Source: DASYLJ01 sp964432595
GTDB taxonomy: Bacteria; Desulfobacterota; Binatia; DP-6
Reading direction: 5' to 3'
Assembly (NCBI GenBank): GCA_964432595.1
Contig: CAYSOF010000002.1
Span: forward strand, 372,001 to 436,000
Length of the DNA stretch: 64,000 nucleotides
Below are positions 24,858 through 32,007 of this stretch, piece by piece (positions within the stretch are counted from its first letter, which is position 1; every line of letters begins with the position of its first letter). The position numbers were made by a program, and so were the translations under genes. The notes under the pieces were generated by a model, which was given only the letters and a program-made list of their open reading frames with translations, was not told the DNA's origin and did not search any database.

Positions 24858-26243
24858 GTGCCAGGCATCCACCGCTACGGAACCTACGTCCCCTACTTTC
24901 GCCTGACCCGCGCCGCCATCGGCGCGGGTAAGGGCGAGCGCGCCGTCGCGAGCTTCGACGAGGACGCGGTATCGCTGGCCGTCGAGGCGGGCCGCGACGC
25001 GGTCCGCGGCGGGGTCGCGGTCGACACGTTGCTCTTCGCGACGACCAGCCCGCCGTACGCCGAGAAGCTCAACGCGGCGACGATCCAGGCGGCGCTCGAT
25101 CTGCCGGAGCAGATGACCGCGGTCGACCTCGGCGACTCCACCCGCATGGGGCTCGGCGCGCTGCTGCTCGGGCTCGACCTGGCGCAGGCCGGGCGTCGCA
25201 CGCTCGTCTGCGCCGCCGACGTCGTCGTCGGGGCGCCGGGCGGCGCCCGCGAGAGCCAGGGTGGCGACGCCGGCGTCGCGTTCGTGGTCGGCGGCGACGG
25301 CGACGCGGTCGCGAAGCTGGTCGGCCGCGCGTCGACGACGCTCGAGATCCTCGACGTCTGGCGTCTGCCCGAGGATCGCTTCGCGCGCAGCTGGGAGGAG
25401 CGCTTCACGGCCGAGTCGATGGCGCCGGCGATCGTCGACGTCGCCAAGCGCGCGCTCGCCGGCGCGGGCGTCGAGGCGTCGGCGCTGAGCACCGTCATCC
25501 TCGACGGCACGAATCCGCGCAGCATGGCCGGCCTGCCGAAGGCGCTCGGGCTCAAGCCGGAGCAGCTCGCCGACCCGCTCGCCGCGACGGTGGGCCGCAC
25601 GGGCGTCGCGCACGCCGGGCTGCTGCTGGCGCGTGCGCTCGACGGCGCGAAACCGGGGGACCGCATCCTCGTCGTGTGCGAGGCCGACGGCGCGGACGCG
25701 CTCGTCTTCGAGGTGACGCCGGCGATCAAGGACATGCCGCCCGTGCGCGGCGTCGATCGCTGGATCGCGTCGAAGCGCAACGACCTGCCCTACAACACGT
25801 ACCTCAAGTGGCGCGGCATCCTGCCGTTCGAGGCGCCGCGGCGGCCCGATCCGGAGCGCCCGTCGGCGCCGCCGATGCGCCGCCACGAGCGCTGGAAGCT
25901 CGCGTTCGTCGGCTCTCGTTGCACGAAGTGCCAGGCGGGGCACCTGCCGCCGCAGCGCGTGTGCGTGAAGTGCGGCGCCGTCGACCAGATGCGCGACGAG
26001 CGCTTCGCCGACACGTCGTGCCAGGTGGCGACGTACACGCTCGACTACCTGGCGTACTCGCTGCAGCCGCCGGTCGTCGCCGCGTTCGTCGACTACGAGG
26101 GCGGCGGGCGCTTCTCGTGCGAGCTCACCGACGTCGACCCGAAGTCGGTCGCGATCGGCAACCACCTCGAGATGACGTTCCGTCGCTTGTTCACGGCGCA
26201 GGGCGTGCACAACTACTTCTGGAAAGCGCGTCCGGGCCGCTAG
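24858..26243 (+). CDS. HMG-CoA-synthase-like domain fused to Zn-ribbon/OB-fold (DUF35) domain
   Basis: 461 residues with two parts. Residues 1-330 follow a thiolase-superfamily ketoacyl-synthase/HMG-CoA-synthase pattern (GTYVPYFRL, FDEDAVSLAVEAGRDAV, LVCAADVVVGAPGG). The site that normally holds the catalytic Cys reads DLGDSTRMG, with Ser94 and no Cys, so condensing activity is doubtful. Residues ~340-461 are a DUF35 unit: a rubredoxin-like Zn ribbon, CTKCQAGHLPPQRVCVKCG, then an OB fold. DUF35 proteins bind acyl-CoA and bridge thiolases with HMG-CoA synthases in archaea. The thiolase follows 27 bases downstream. Start GTG 24858. Confidence 0.85.
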   Translation: MPGIHRYGTYVPYFRLTRAAIGAGKGERAVASFDEDAVSLAVEAGRDAVRGGVAVDTLLFATTSPPYAEKLNAATIQAALDLPEQMTAVDLGDSTRMGLGALLLGLDLAQAGRRTLVCAADVVVGAPGGARESQGGDAGVAFVVGGDGDAVAKLVGRASTTLEILDVWRLPEDRFARSWEERFTAESMAPAIVDVAKRALAGAGVEASALSTVILDGTNPRSMAGLPKALGLKPEQLADPLAATVGRTGVAHAGLLLARALDGAKPGDRILVVCEADGADALVFEVTPAIKDMPPVRGVDRWIASKRNDLPYNTYLKWRGILPFEAPRRPDPERPSAPPMRRHERWKLAFVGSRCTKCQAGHLPPQRVCVKCGAVDQMRDERFADTSCQVATYTLDYLAYSLQPPVVAAFVDYEGGGRFSCELTDVDPKSVAIGNHLEMTFRRLFTAQGVHNYFWKARPGR

Positions 26244-26270
26244 ACCCGACGCTGGAAGAGAGGACCACAC

Positions 26271-27446
26271 ATGGCCAGCAACGGCATCAAGGACCGCGTC
26301 GCGATCGTCGGCATGGGCTGCACGGCCTTCGGCGAGCACTGGGACAAGGGACCGGAGGACCTGCTCGTCGACGCCGCGGGCGACGCGTATCGCTCGGCGG
26401 GCATCGATCCCGAGCAGGTCGACGCCTACTGGCTCGGCACGATGGGCAGCGGCGTGTCCGGCCTGATGCTCTCGGAGGCGCTCAAGCTGCCGTACAAGCC
26501 GGTGACGCGCCTCGAGAACATGTGCGCGACGGGCAGCGAGGCGATCCGCAACGCGGCCTACGCCGTCGCGAGCGGCGCGTACGACCTCGTCATGGCGATC
26601 GGCGTCGAGAAGCTGAAGGACTCGGGCTACTCGGGCCTCGTCATCAGCAATCCGCCGAACGACGGCACGCTGTCGAACATGACCGCGCCGGCGACGTTCT
26701 CGCTCCTCGCCCCCGCCTATGCGCGCAAGTACGGCGTCGACGAGGCCGAGCTGAAGAGCGTGCTCGCGCGCATCGCGTGGAAGAACCACAAGAACGGCGC
26801 GAAGAACCCGAAGGCGCAGTTCCGCAAGGAAGTGCCGATGGAGACGATCACGAAGTCGCCGTCGGTGGCGGGCATGCTCGGCATCTTCGACTGCTCGGGC
26901 GTGAGCGACGGCGCCGCCGCGGCGATCCTCTGTCGTGCCGAGGACGCGCACAAGTACACGTCGAACCCGATCTTCCTGAAGGCGCTCGCCTTCGCCGCCG
27001 GACCGGCGGCGGGCTACTACAGCCAGGAGTACGATTTCACGAGCTTCCCCGAGGTCGTCGCGAGCTCGCAGGACGCCTACAAGCAGGCGGGCGTCACCGA
27101 TCCGCGCGACGAGATCAGCATGGCGGAGGTCCACGACTGCTTCACGCCCACCGAGCTCGTCCTCATGGAGGACATGGGCTTCTCGCCGCGCGGGCAGGGG
27201 TGGAAGGACGTGCTCGACGGCCGCTTCGACGGCGACGGCCCGCAGCCGGTGAATCCGGACGGCGGTCTCAAGAGCTTCGGCCACCCGATCGGCGCGAGCG
27301 GTCTGCGCATGATGTACGAGATGTGGCTGCAGCTCCGCGGCGAGGCGGGCGCGCGCCAGATCAAGAATCCGAAGCTCGGCCTGACGCACAACCTCGGCGG
27401 CGCGCCGGGCCGCTGCGTCAGCTTCGTCTCGATCGTCGGCGTCTGA
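26271..27446 (+). CDS. Thiolase family protein (SCP2-type acetyl-CoA acetyltransferase)
   Basis: 391 residues. The nucleophilic Cys is in RLENMCATGSEAIRNAAYAV (Cys85). A second Cys/His motif, AEVHDCFTPTELVLMEDMG, and GHPIGASGLRMMYE complete the site. This arrangement is the SCP2/sterol-carrier thiolase type used in degradation of steroids and branched or long acyl-CoA. AGAGGA lies before the ATG. Paired with the preceding DUF35-fused protein, it could form a thiolase-OB complex. The exact substrate is unknown. Confidence 0.92.
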   Translation: MASNGIKDRVAIVGMGCTAFGEHWDKGPEDLLVDAAGDAYRSAGIDPEQVDAYWLGTMGSGVSGLMLSEALKLPYKPVTRLENMCATGSEAIRNAAYAVASGAYDLVMAIGVEKLKDSGYSGLVISNPPNDGTLSNMTAPATFSLLAPAYARKYGVDEAELKSVLARIAWKNHKNGAKNPKAQFRKEVPMETITKSPSVAGMLGIFDCSGVSDGAAAAILCRAEDAHKYTSNPIFLKALAFAAGPAAGYYSQEYDFTSFPEVVASSQDAYKQAGVTDPRDEISMAEVHDCFTPTELVLMEDMGFSPRGQGWKDVLDGRFDGDGPQPVNPDGGLKSFGHPIGASGLRMMYEMWLQLRGEAGARQIKNPKLGLTHNLGGAPGRCVSFVSIVGV

Positions 27447-27468
27447 GCCGTCGGAACCCGTACGCGAC

Positions 27469-27501
27469 GACGGGGGGCCGGCTCGTGGCCGACCCCCCGT
27501 C
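27469..27501. terminator. Hairpin between convergent thiolase and Cys-rich genes
   Basis: GACGGGGGG pairs with CCCCCCGTC, then after one mismatch CGGC pairs with GCCG around a 5-base loop, TCGTG. The 14-position stem is very stable and lies between two convergent stops (27446 and 27532), so it may serve both directions. No T-run follows on either strand. Confidence 0.5.
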
Positions 27502-27531
27502 CGTTCGCGGGGAGCGTACGGCGCGCTGCGA

Positions 27532-28341
27532 TCAGTCGATGAACGCCCCGCTGGGCGATCCGCACGCGATGATCGGAATCTGGCCGTTCAGGATGCTCTC
27601 GGTGAGCGACACCCACTCGGCGCCGGAGTCGAGCGCCGGCCCGTAGCAGCTCGGGTTCGCGCCGGCGTCCGCGCACGCCTTGTCGATCCCGTCGACGGCC
27701 TTCGGCTGCGCCTTCGCGACGCACGCCTGGGTCGCCGGATCGCTGGCCGGCGGATCGCAGGAGCCCTCCGGAATCTTGTTGTTGAAGACGTTGGCGTTGC
27801 ACTTGTCGTAGCACTTCGAGTACGCGCCGACGTACTTCACGAGCGACTTCGAGACCGCGTCCTCGCACTTGCCCACTTCTTTCGTGGGCGTGTTGTCGCC
27901 GGCCTCGGTGCAGTAGACGAGCGGGCCCTGCCCATCGAGCAGCGCCTCGGTGTTCGCGACGAACGGCTCACCCGAGTCGCAGGTCGCCTGGCCGTAGCAC
28001 TCGGGGCAGTCCTTCACGCACGCCTTGATGATGGCGGCGCGGGCCTTCGCCTCGGCGCCTTTCGACGCATCCTGAATGCACGTGGCCGTCGTGCCGCCGA
28101 AGGGCGCGAAGCAGTCGTCGTACGCACCCGGTCCGCCGACCTTGCGGCCCGCGGCCAGACACTTGGACACGCACTTCGACTTCGCGCCGACGAACTTCGT
28201 CAGGGCCTTGCCCGTTCCCGACTCGCACTTGAACTCGTCCTTCGTCACGCCGGCCGGCTGCGCGTTCGCGGACGATGCGGCGAGGCACAGACCCGCCGCC
28301 ATGGCCATGGTGAACGACACTCTACGGAACGTGTTCGACAT
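27532..28341 (-). CDS. Secreted Cys-rich protein with duplicated domain
   Basis: 269 residues, unknown function. The signal peptide (MAMAAGLCLAASSANAQ) is clear. Two homologous Cys-rich halves follow: FKCESGTGKALTKFVGAKSK in the first and KCEDAVSKSLVKYVGAYSK in the second. Each has conserved Cys and Lys, then KCxxKC-type pairs and a later CYG. About eighteen Cys residues suggest many disulfides or a metal/heme-free scaffold. GGGGAG lies upstream of ATG 28341, and the leader sits below a TTGACA promoter. The gene probably has its own terminator (27469-27501). Confidence 0.75.
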   Translation of the reverse strand: MSNTFRRVSFTMAMAAGLCLAASSANAQPAGVTKDEFKCESGTGKALTKFVGAKSKCVSKCLAAGRKVGGPGAYDDCFAPFGGTTATCIQDASKGAEAKARAAIIKACVKDCPECYGQATCDSGEPFVANTEALLDGQGPLVYCTEAGDNTPTKEVGKCEDAVSKSLVKYVGAYSKCYDKCNANVFNNKIPEGSCDPPASDPATQACVAKAQPKAVDGIDKACADAGANPSCYGPALDSGAEWVSLTESILNGQIPIIACGSPSGAFID

Positions 28342-28387
28342 GTGTTTCTCCCCTCTCGGTCTTGGGCCGATGACGCTCCCAGGGTCG

Positions 28388-28416
28388 GTTAATGGGAGAA
28401 AGCAATTTGATGTCAA
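28388..28416 (-). promoter_or_regulatory. Candidate promoter of the Cys-rich secreted gene
   Basis: On the minus strand, TTGACA (28411-28416) is followed by a 17-base spacer and ATTAAC (28388-28393). The region is far more AT-rich than its surroundings. The start codon is 47 bases downstream. The -35 is perfect and the -10 matches about half of the consensus. The TTGACA lies 4 bases from the T-run of the neighbouring terminator. Confidence 0.5.
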
Positions 28417-28419
28417 TAC

Positions 28420-28454
28420 AAAAAATCGCGCGGCGCGATTGCCGCGCCGCGCGA
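28420..28454 (-). terminator. Intrinsic terminator of the beta-helix gene
   Basis: A perfect 12-bp stem (TCGCGCGGCGCG with CGCGCCGCGCGA) with a 5-base loop is followed on the minus strand by six T residues. It lies 22 bases after the beta-helix stop (28476). This is the only textbook intrinsic terminator seen in the window. Confidence 0.85.
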
Positions 28455-28475
28455 TAGGGATGCTGCCGCGCCGTG

Positions 28476-29285
28476 TCAGTCGACGCACTCGGACGCGACG
28501 CCGACGACGTTGTCCTTCCAGACGTTGCCCTTGCACGTGCCGGTGATGTCGGCGCCCGCGCCGCTGCCGTGCACGTTGTTCGAGAGCGTCTTGTTGCGCT
28601 TGCCGACGACCTGGATGCCGTACTCCGCGTTGTCGTTCACCGTGTTGCCGGTGACCTTGTTCGCCTTGCCGGCCACCTCGATGCCCTCGTCGAGGTTGTT
28701 CGCCGAGACGTTGTCCTGCACGCGATTCCCGTTGACGTCGATCAGGTCGATCCCGTCCTCGCCGTTGCCGGTGACGACGTTGCCGGCGATCAGGTTCTTG
28801 TGGCCGCGGACGTCCATGCCGTCGTCGGAATTGCCGCTGACGGTGTTGTTGACGATCTGGTTCCGACTGGCGCCCTCGACGACGTAGATGCCGTCGTATC
28901 CGCCCGGCGCGTCCTGGATGGTGACGTTCTCGACGACGTGCTTGCCCTTGCCGGCCAGGATGACGTTGTCGAGGCAGCCGACGACCCGGCCGTTACGCAA
29001 CGCGGCCTTCTTCCCGAGCAGCACGATGCCGTTCGGCAGCCGGCCGTTGCCGTTCGTGTCGGCGCACGAGACCGTGTGCCCGCCCAGATCGAGGGTCGCC
29101 GAGTCGATCAGGAGCGCTTCCTCGACGCCGTCGCACTCGAGGTCGCCCGCGAGGACGACCGTGCTGCCCTTGGCGATCGTGTCGCCGCAGGCCACCTGGG
29201 CAGTGGCGGCGGTGGGGGCGGCCAGCAGGCAGAGCCCGATCAAGGCCAGTCCGGCGCGGCTGCGGGGTGTCGTGGGGTGCGTCAT
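28476..29285 (-). CDS. Secreted right-handed parallel beta-helix protein
   Basis: 269 residues. The signal peptide runs to TAATAQ. It then has PbH1-type repeats of ~22 residues: GHTVSC, NQIVNNTVSGNSDDGMDV, NLIAGNVVTGNGEDGIDLI, NRVQDNVSANNLDEGIEV, NKVTGNTVNDNAEYGIQVV. Each repeat carries an N-V/I-T-x-N-x-x-D/E-G-I pattern with Asn ladders. The family includes NosD-like and pectate-lyase-like proteins, but no catalytic set is visible, so a binding or structural surface role is likely. Its N-terminus matches the TGA-interrupted protein at 18.5 kb (ACG, VL..DL.C, GHT). Confidence 0.85.
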   Translation of the reverse strand: MTHPTTPRSRAGLALIGLCLLAAPTAATAQVACGDTIAKGSTVVLAGDLECDGVEEALLIDSATLDLGGHTVSCADTNGNGRLPNGIVLLGKKAALRNGRVVGCLDNVILAGKGKHVVENVTIQDAPGGYDGIYVVEGASRNQIVNNTVSGNSDDGMDVRGHKNLIAGNVVTGNGEDGIDLIDVNGNRVQDNVSANNLDEGIEVAGKANKVTGNTVNDNAEYGIQVVGKRNKTLSNNVHGSGAGADITGTCKGNVWKDNVVGVASECVD

Positions 29286-29375
29286 GTCTCGGTTCTCCTC
29301 GTCTTTTCGCCCGTTCCGGGCGCAATGGATTCGTCGACGAGGCGTTCAAACGCACGGAACGCCGTTCCACCGGGA

Positions 29376-29406
29376 GGACCGGTCTCCTGGGGGACCGGTC
29401 TCCTGG
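29376..29406. repeat. Two tandem 15-bp repeats containing GACCGGTC palindromes
   Basis: GGACCGGTCTCCTGG occurs at 29376-29390 and again at 29392-29406, separated by one base. Each contains the 8-bp palindrome GACCGGTC. The repeats lie 34 bases before the lipoprotein start at 29440, which suits a tandem operator, though this could be chance in G+C-rich sequence. Confidence 0.35.
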
Positions 29407-29439
29407 ACCTCCCGCCCGCGATGGCCGATGATGCCGCCC

Positions 29440-29628
29440 ATGCGCGCCGCCTATGCCGTCACCCTTCTGCTGCTGCTGGTCGTCGCGGGGTGCTCCTCCA
29501 CGACGACCCGGACCGAGATGCGCAAAGTCGAAAAGGTCCTGGAGACGCAACCCAGCCAGGCGGACGACGACGACGTCCGGGAGGCCGAAGAGGTGATGGA
29601 GCCGGAGTCCGACCCCGACGACCGCTGA
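29440..29628 (+). CDS. Small lipoprotein
   Basis: 62 residues. A lipoprotein signal (AAYAVTLLLLLVVAGC, lipobox VAGC) is followed by a very hydrophilic acidic tail (KVEKVLETQPSQADDDDVREAEEVME) lacking any fold signature. In-frame ATGs at 29428, 29431 and 29440 are possible. 29440 gives the best signal peptide. The next gene, DUF3300, follows after 85 bases in the same direction. Function unknown. Confidence 0.6.
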   Translation: MRAAYAVTLLLLLVVAGCSSTTTRTEMRKVEKVLETQPSQADDDDVREAEEVMEPESDPDDR

Positions 29629-29713
29629 GCGCATCGGATTGAATTCGGCGGCGCGAGCCGTCACTGTTTCCGCGGACACGCCGCGGGGGCGCGGCGGCAG
29701 GGGGTGGTGGGAG

Positions 29714-30817
29714 ATGATGGGACGCGTCCAGCGCGGCATCGCGCTCGTAGTACTGCTGGCGACGGTGGCCGTCGCCCCGGCACAGACCGCGGACACGCCC
29801 GACCAGCTCGACACGCTCGTCGCGCCGATCGCGCTCTACCCCGACGCGCTGGTCGCGAACATCCTGCCGGCGTCGACCTTCCCGGTGCAGATCGTCGAGG
29901 CCGAGCGCGTGGTCCAGTCGGGTACGCCGGCGCAGGACGAGCTGAGCCAGTGGGATCCGAGCATCCAGGCGCTCGCCAGCAACGTGCCGAGCGTTCTCAA
30001 GATGATGAACGACCGCCTCAGCTGGACGACGGAGCTCGGCCAGCAGGTCGCGGCGAATCAGGGCGCCGTCATGGCGGCCATCCAGCGCGTGCGCGCGAAG
30101 GCGCAGGCGGCGGGCAATCTCGGCTCGAACGATCGCCAGACCGTCACCACGCAGGGTGACACGATCATCATCCAGCCGACGAACCCGCAGGTCATCTACG
30201 TGCCGCAGTACGACCCGGTCGCGATCTTCGCGCCGCCGCCGGCGTGGGGCTACTACCCGGCGGGCTACGGCGTCCTCAGCTTCGGTGCGGGGTTCAGCGC
30301 GGGGTTCTTCGCGGGCTACGCGTGCGACTGGGGCGGCTGGGGCGGCGGCTACAGCCACATCACGATCAACAACAACTACTACCGCAACACGAACATCCAC
30401 GTCCGCAACACGACGGTGAACGGCAACGTGACGAAGTGGACGCCGCCGTCCGACGTCGGCCGCATCCGCCGCGGCGACAGCCTCGGCTCGAGCGGCGACC
30501 GGCGCGCGTTCGGCGACGACGGCCAGCGCGACGGCGATCGCTTCGGCGACGGCGGTGGTCGCCGTGACGACGGCGGCTTCGGCGACGGGGGTGGACGCCG
30601 CGACGACGGTGGCTTCGGCGGCGGTCGTCGCGACGGTGGCGGCGGCGGATTCTGGGGCGCGTTCCACGGTGCGGGGGGCGACGGCTGGAACCAGCGCGCC
30701 TTCAGCGACCGCGGCGATCGCAGCTTCGGTGGCGGCGGCTTCGGCGGCGGCGGCTTCGGCCGTCGCGGCGGGTTCGGCGGTGGCGGTTGGGGCGGCGGCG
30801 GCCGCGGACGTCGGTGA
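29714..30817 (+). CDS. DUF3300 family exported protein
   Basis: 367 residues. The signal peptide is ALVVLLATVAVAPAQT. The DUF3300 domain follows (about 30-190): LVAPIALYPDALVANILPAS, VQSGTPAQDELSQWDPSIQA, NPQVIYVPQYDPVAIFAPPP. After a Gly/Tyr/Trp-rich part (GFFAGYACDWGGWGGGY) the tail is an Asp/Gly/Arg repeat region with several DGGGRRDDGGF-type units, then an FGGGG/GRR tail (about 275-367), likely disordered. ATG 29714 or 29717 with GGGAG just before. Downstream is DUF2950, its usual partner. Function of the pair is unknown. Confidence 0.88.
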   Translation: MMGRVQRGIALVVLLATVAVAPAQTADTPDQLDTLVAPIALYPDALVANILPASTFPVQIVEAERVVQSGTPAQDELSQWDPSIQALASNVPSVLKMMNDRLSWTTELGQQVAANQGAVMAAIQRVRAKAQAAGNLGSNDRQTVTTQGDTIIIQPTNPQVIYVPQYDPVAIFAPPPAWGYYPAGYGVLSFGAGFSAGFFAGYACDWGGWGGGYSHITINNNYYRNTNIHVRNTTVNGNVTKWTPPSDVGRIRRGDSLGSSGDRRAFGDDGQRDGDRFGDGGGRRDDGGFGDGGGRRDDGGFGGGRRDGGGGGFWGAFHGAGGDGWNQRAFSDRGDRSFGGGGFGGGGFGRRGGFGGGGWGGGGRGRR

Positions 30818-30835
30818 GCGGTGAGGGAGATGGGC

Positions 30836-31534
30836 ATGACGACGTACACGCGGTTCCTCTTCGCCGCCGTCGCGTTGGCGACCGGCTGCGCCACGATCGC
30901 GAAGCATGAGGCCGGCCTGCCGCCGCGCTTCGAGACGCCGCAGGCCGCGGCCGAGGCGCTGATCAGGGCCTGCAAAGACCAGGACACCTCGCAGATGGTC
31001 GCCTTGTTCGGCGAGCAGTATCGCGACCTCGTCTCCACCGGCGACGCCGCGGACGACAAGGCGAACTGCGACACGTTCGCGAAGGCGTCCGACGAGATGA
31101 TGCGGCTCGACCCGTGGGGCCAGGACCTCGCGGTGATGGTCGTCGGCCGCGACGACTTCCCGATGGCGGTGCCGATCGTGAAGGACGCGAAGGGCTGGTA
31201 CTTCGACGGCGCGGCGGGCGTCGAGGAGATCCACCGGCGTCGTGTCGGCGAGGACGAGCTGGCCGCGATCGCCACGTGCCGCGTCTGGGCGCGCAACGGC
31301 GGGACGCCGCCCGAGACGTGGAAGGGCTACCGCTACCGCGTGCTGCCCGCCGGCAAGAAGGGCGGCCGCGCGCTGATCGCGTCGCCGCTCGACTACCGGA
31401 AGAGCGGCATCATGACGTTCGTCGCGCGGGCGAAGGGTGAGGTGTACGAGCGAGATCTCGGCGCCGAGACCGCCACCACGGCCGCGGCGATGACGGCGGT
31501 CGACCCGACCGGGTGGCGCACGGTCGTCGACTGA
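30836..31534 (+). CDS. DUF2950 family lipoprotein
   Basis: 232 residues. The signal ends at a lipobox (VALATGC). DUF2950 motifs include PRFETPQAAAEALIRACKDQ, DDFPMAVPIVKDAKGWYFDG, the block GVEEIHRRRVGEDELAAIATC, and LDYRKSGIMTFVARAKGEVYE. The central part between the second and third blocks is shorter than in typical ~300-residue members, so one lobe seems reduced. ATG 30836 has GGGAG at 6-base spacing. Alternatives are GTG 30821 and ATG 30830. It lies 18 bases after DUF3300 and is probably co-transcribed. Confidence 0.87.
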   Translation: MTTYTRFLFAAVALATGCATIAKHEAGLPPRFETPQAAAEALIRACKDQDTSQMVALFGEQYRDLVSTGDAADDKANCDTFAKASDEMMRLDPWGQDLAVMVVGRDDFPMAVPIVKDAKGWYFDGAAGVEEIHRRRVGEDELAAIATCRVWARNGGTPPETWKGYRYRVLPAGKKGGRALIASPLDYRKSGIMTFVARAKGEVYERDLGAETATTAAAMTAVDPTGWRTVVD

Positions 31535-31578
31535 CGTCCCTGGCATCGGCGGCGCGGCGTCGCATAGACTGCGACTCC

Positions 31579-32007
31579 ATGTCGTGCTCCGCCTGCGACC
31601 GCATCGCGCAGATCGCCCAGGGCAAGAACCCGGATTTCGTCGCCACGCTGACGGAGTCGCACGTCACGCTCGCCGACGAGCAGGCGTATCCCGGCTACTG
31701 CATCGTGCTCCTGAAGGACCATCACGAGCAGGTCGATCAGATGCCGCTCGAACGCCAGTCCCGCCTGTGGGACGACGTCGCGCGCGTGGCGTCTGCCCTG
31801 CGCAAGGAGTTCGCGCCCGCCCGCATCAACTACGCGTGCCTCGGCAACTTCCTCACCCACGTGCACTGGCACGTGATCCCGCGCTACGCCGACGACCCCG
31901 AGGCGCAGCATCCCATCTGGGTGCGGCCGCTGGCGGAACGCCGCATCCCGCTGTCCGACGGCCAGCGCCGCGAGCTGATCGCGCGCCTACGCAGCGCGCT
32001 GCGCTGA
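31579..32007 (+). CDS. HIT family hydrolase
   Basis: 142 residues. The HIT signature is FLTHVHWHVIPRY, with the HxHxH catalytic triad. The N-terminal CSACDRIAQIAQGKNPDFVATL carries a CxxC, possible zinc ligands as in many Fhit/HINT relatives. The family cleaves nucleotide phosphoramidates or dinucleoside polyphosphates such as Ap4A. The 3' end overlaps the convergent amine oxidase gene by 21 bases. Confidence 0.92.
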   Translation: MSCSACDRIAQIAQGKNPDFVATLTESHVTLADEQAYPGYCIVLLKDHHEQVDQMPLERQSRLWDDVARVASALRKEFAPARINYACLGNFLTHVHWHVIPRYADDPEAQHPIWVRPLAERRIPLSDGQRRELIARLRSALR

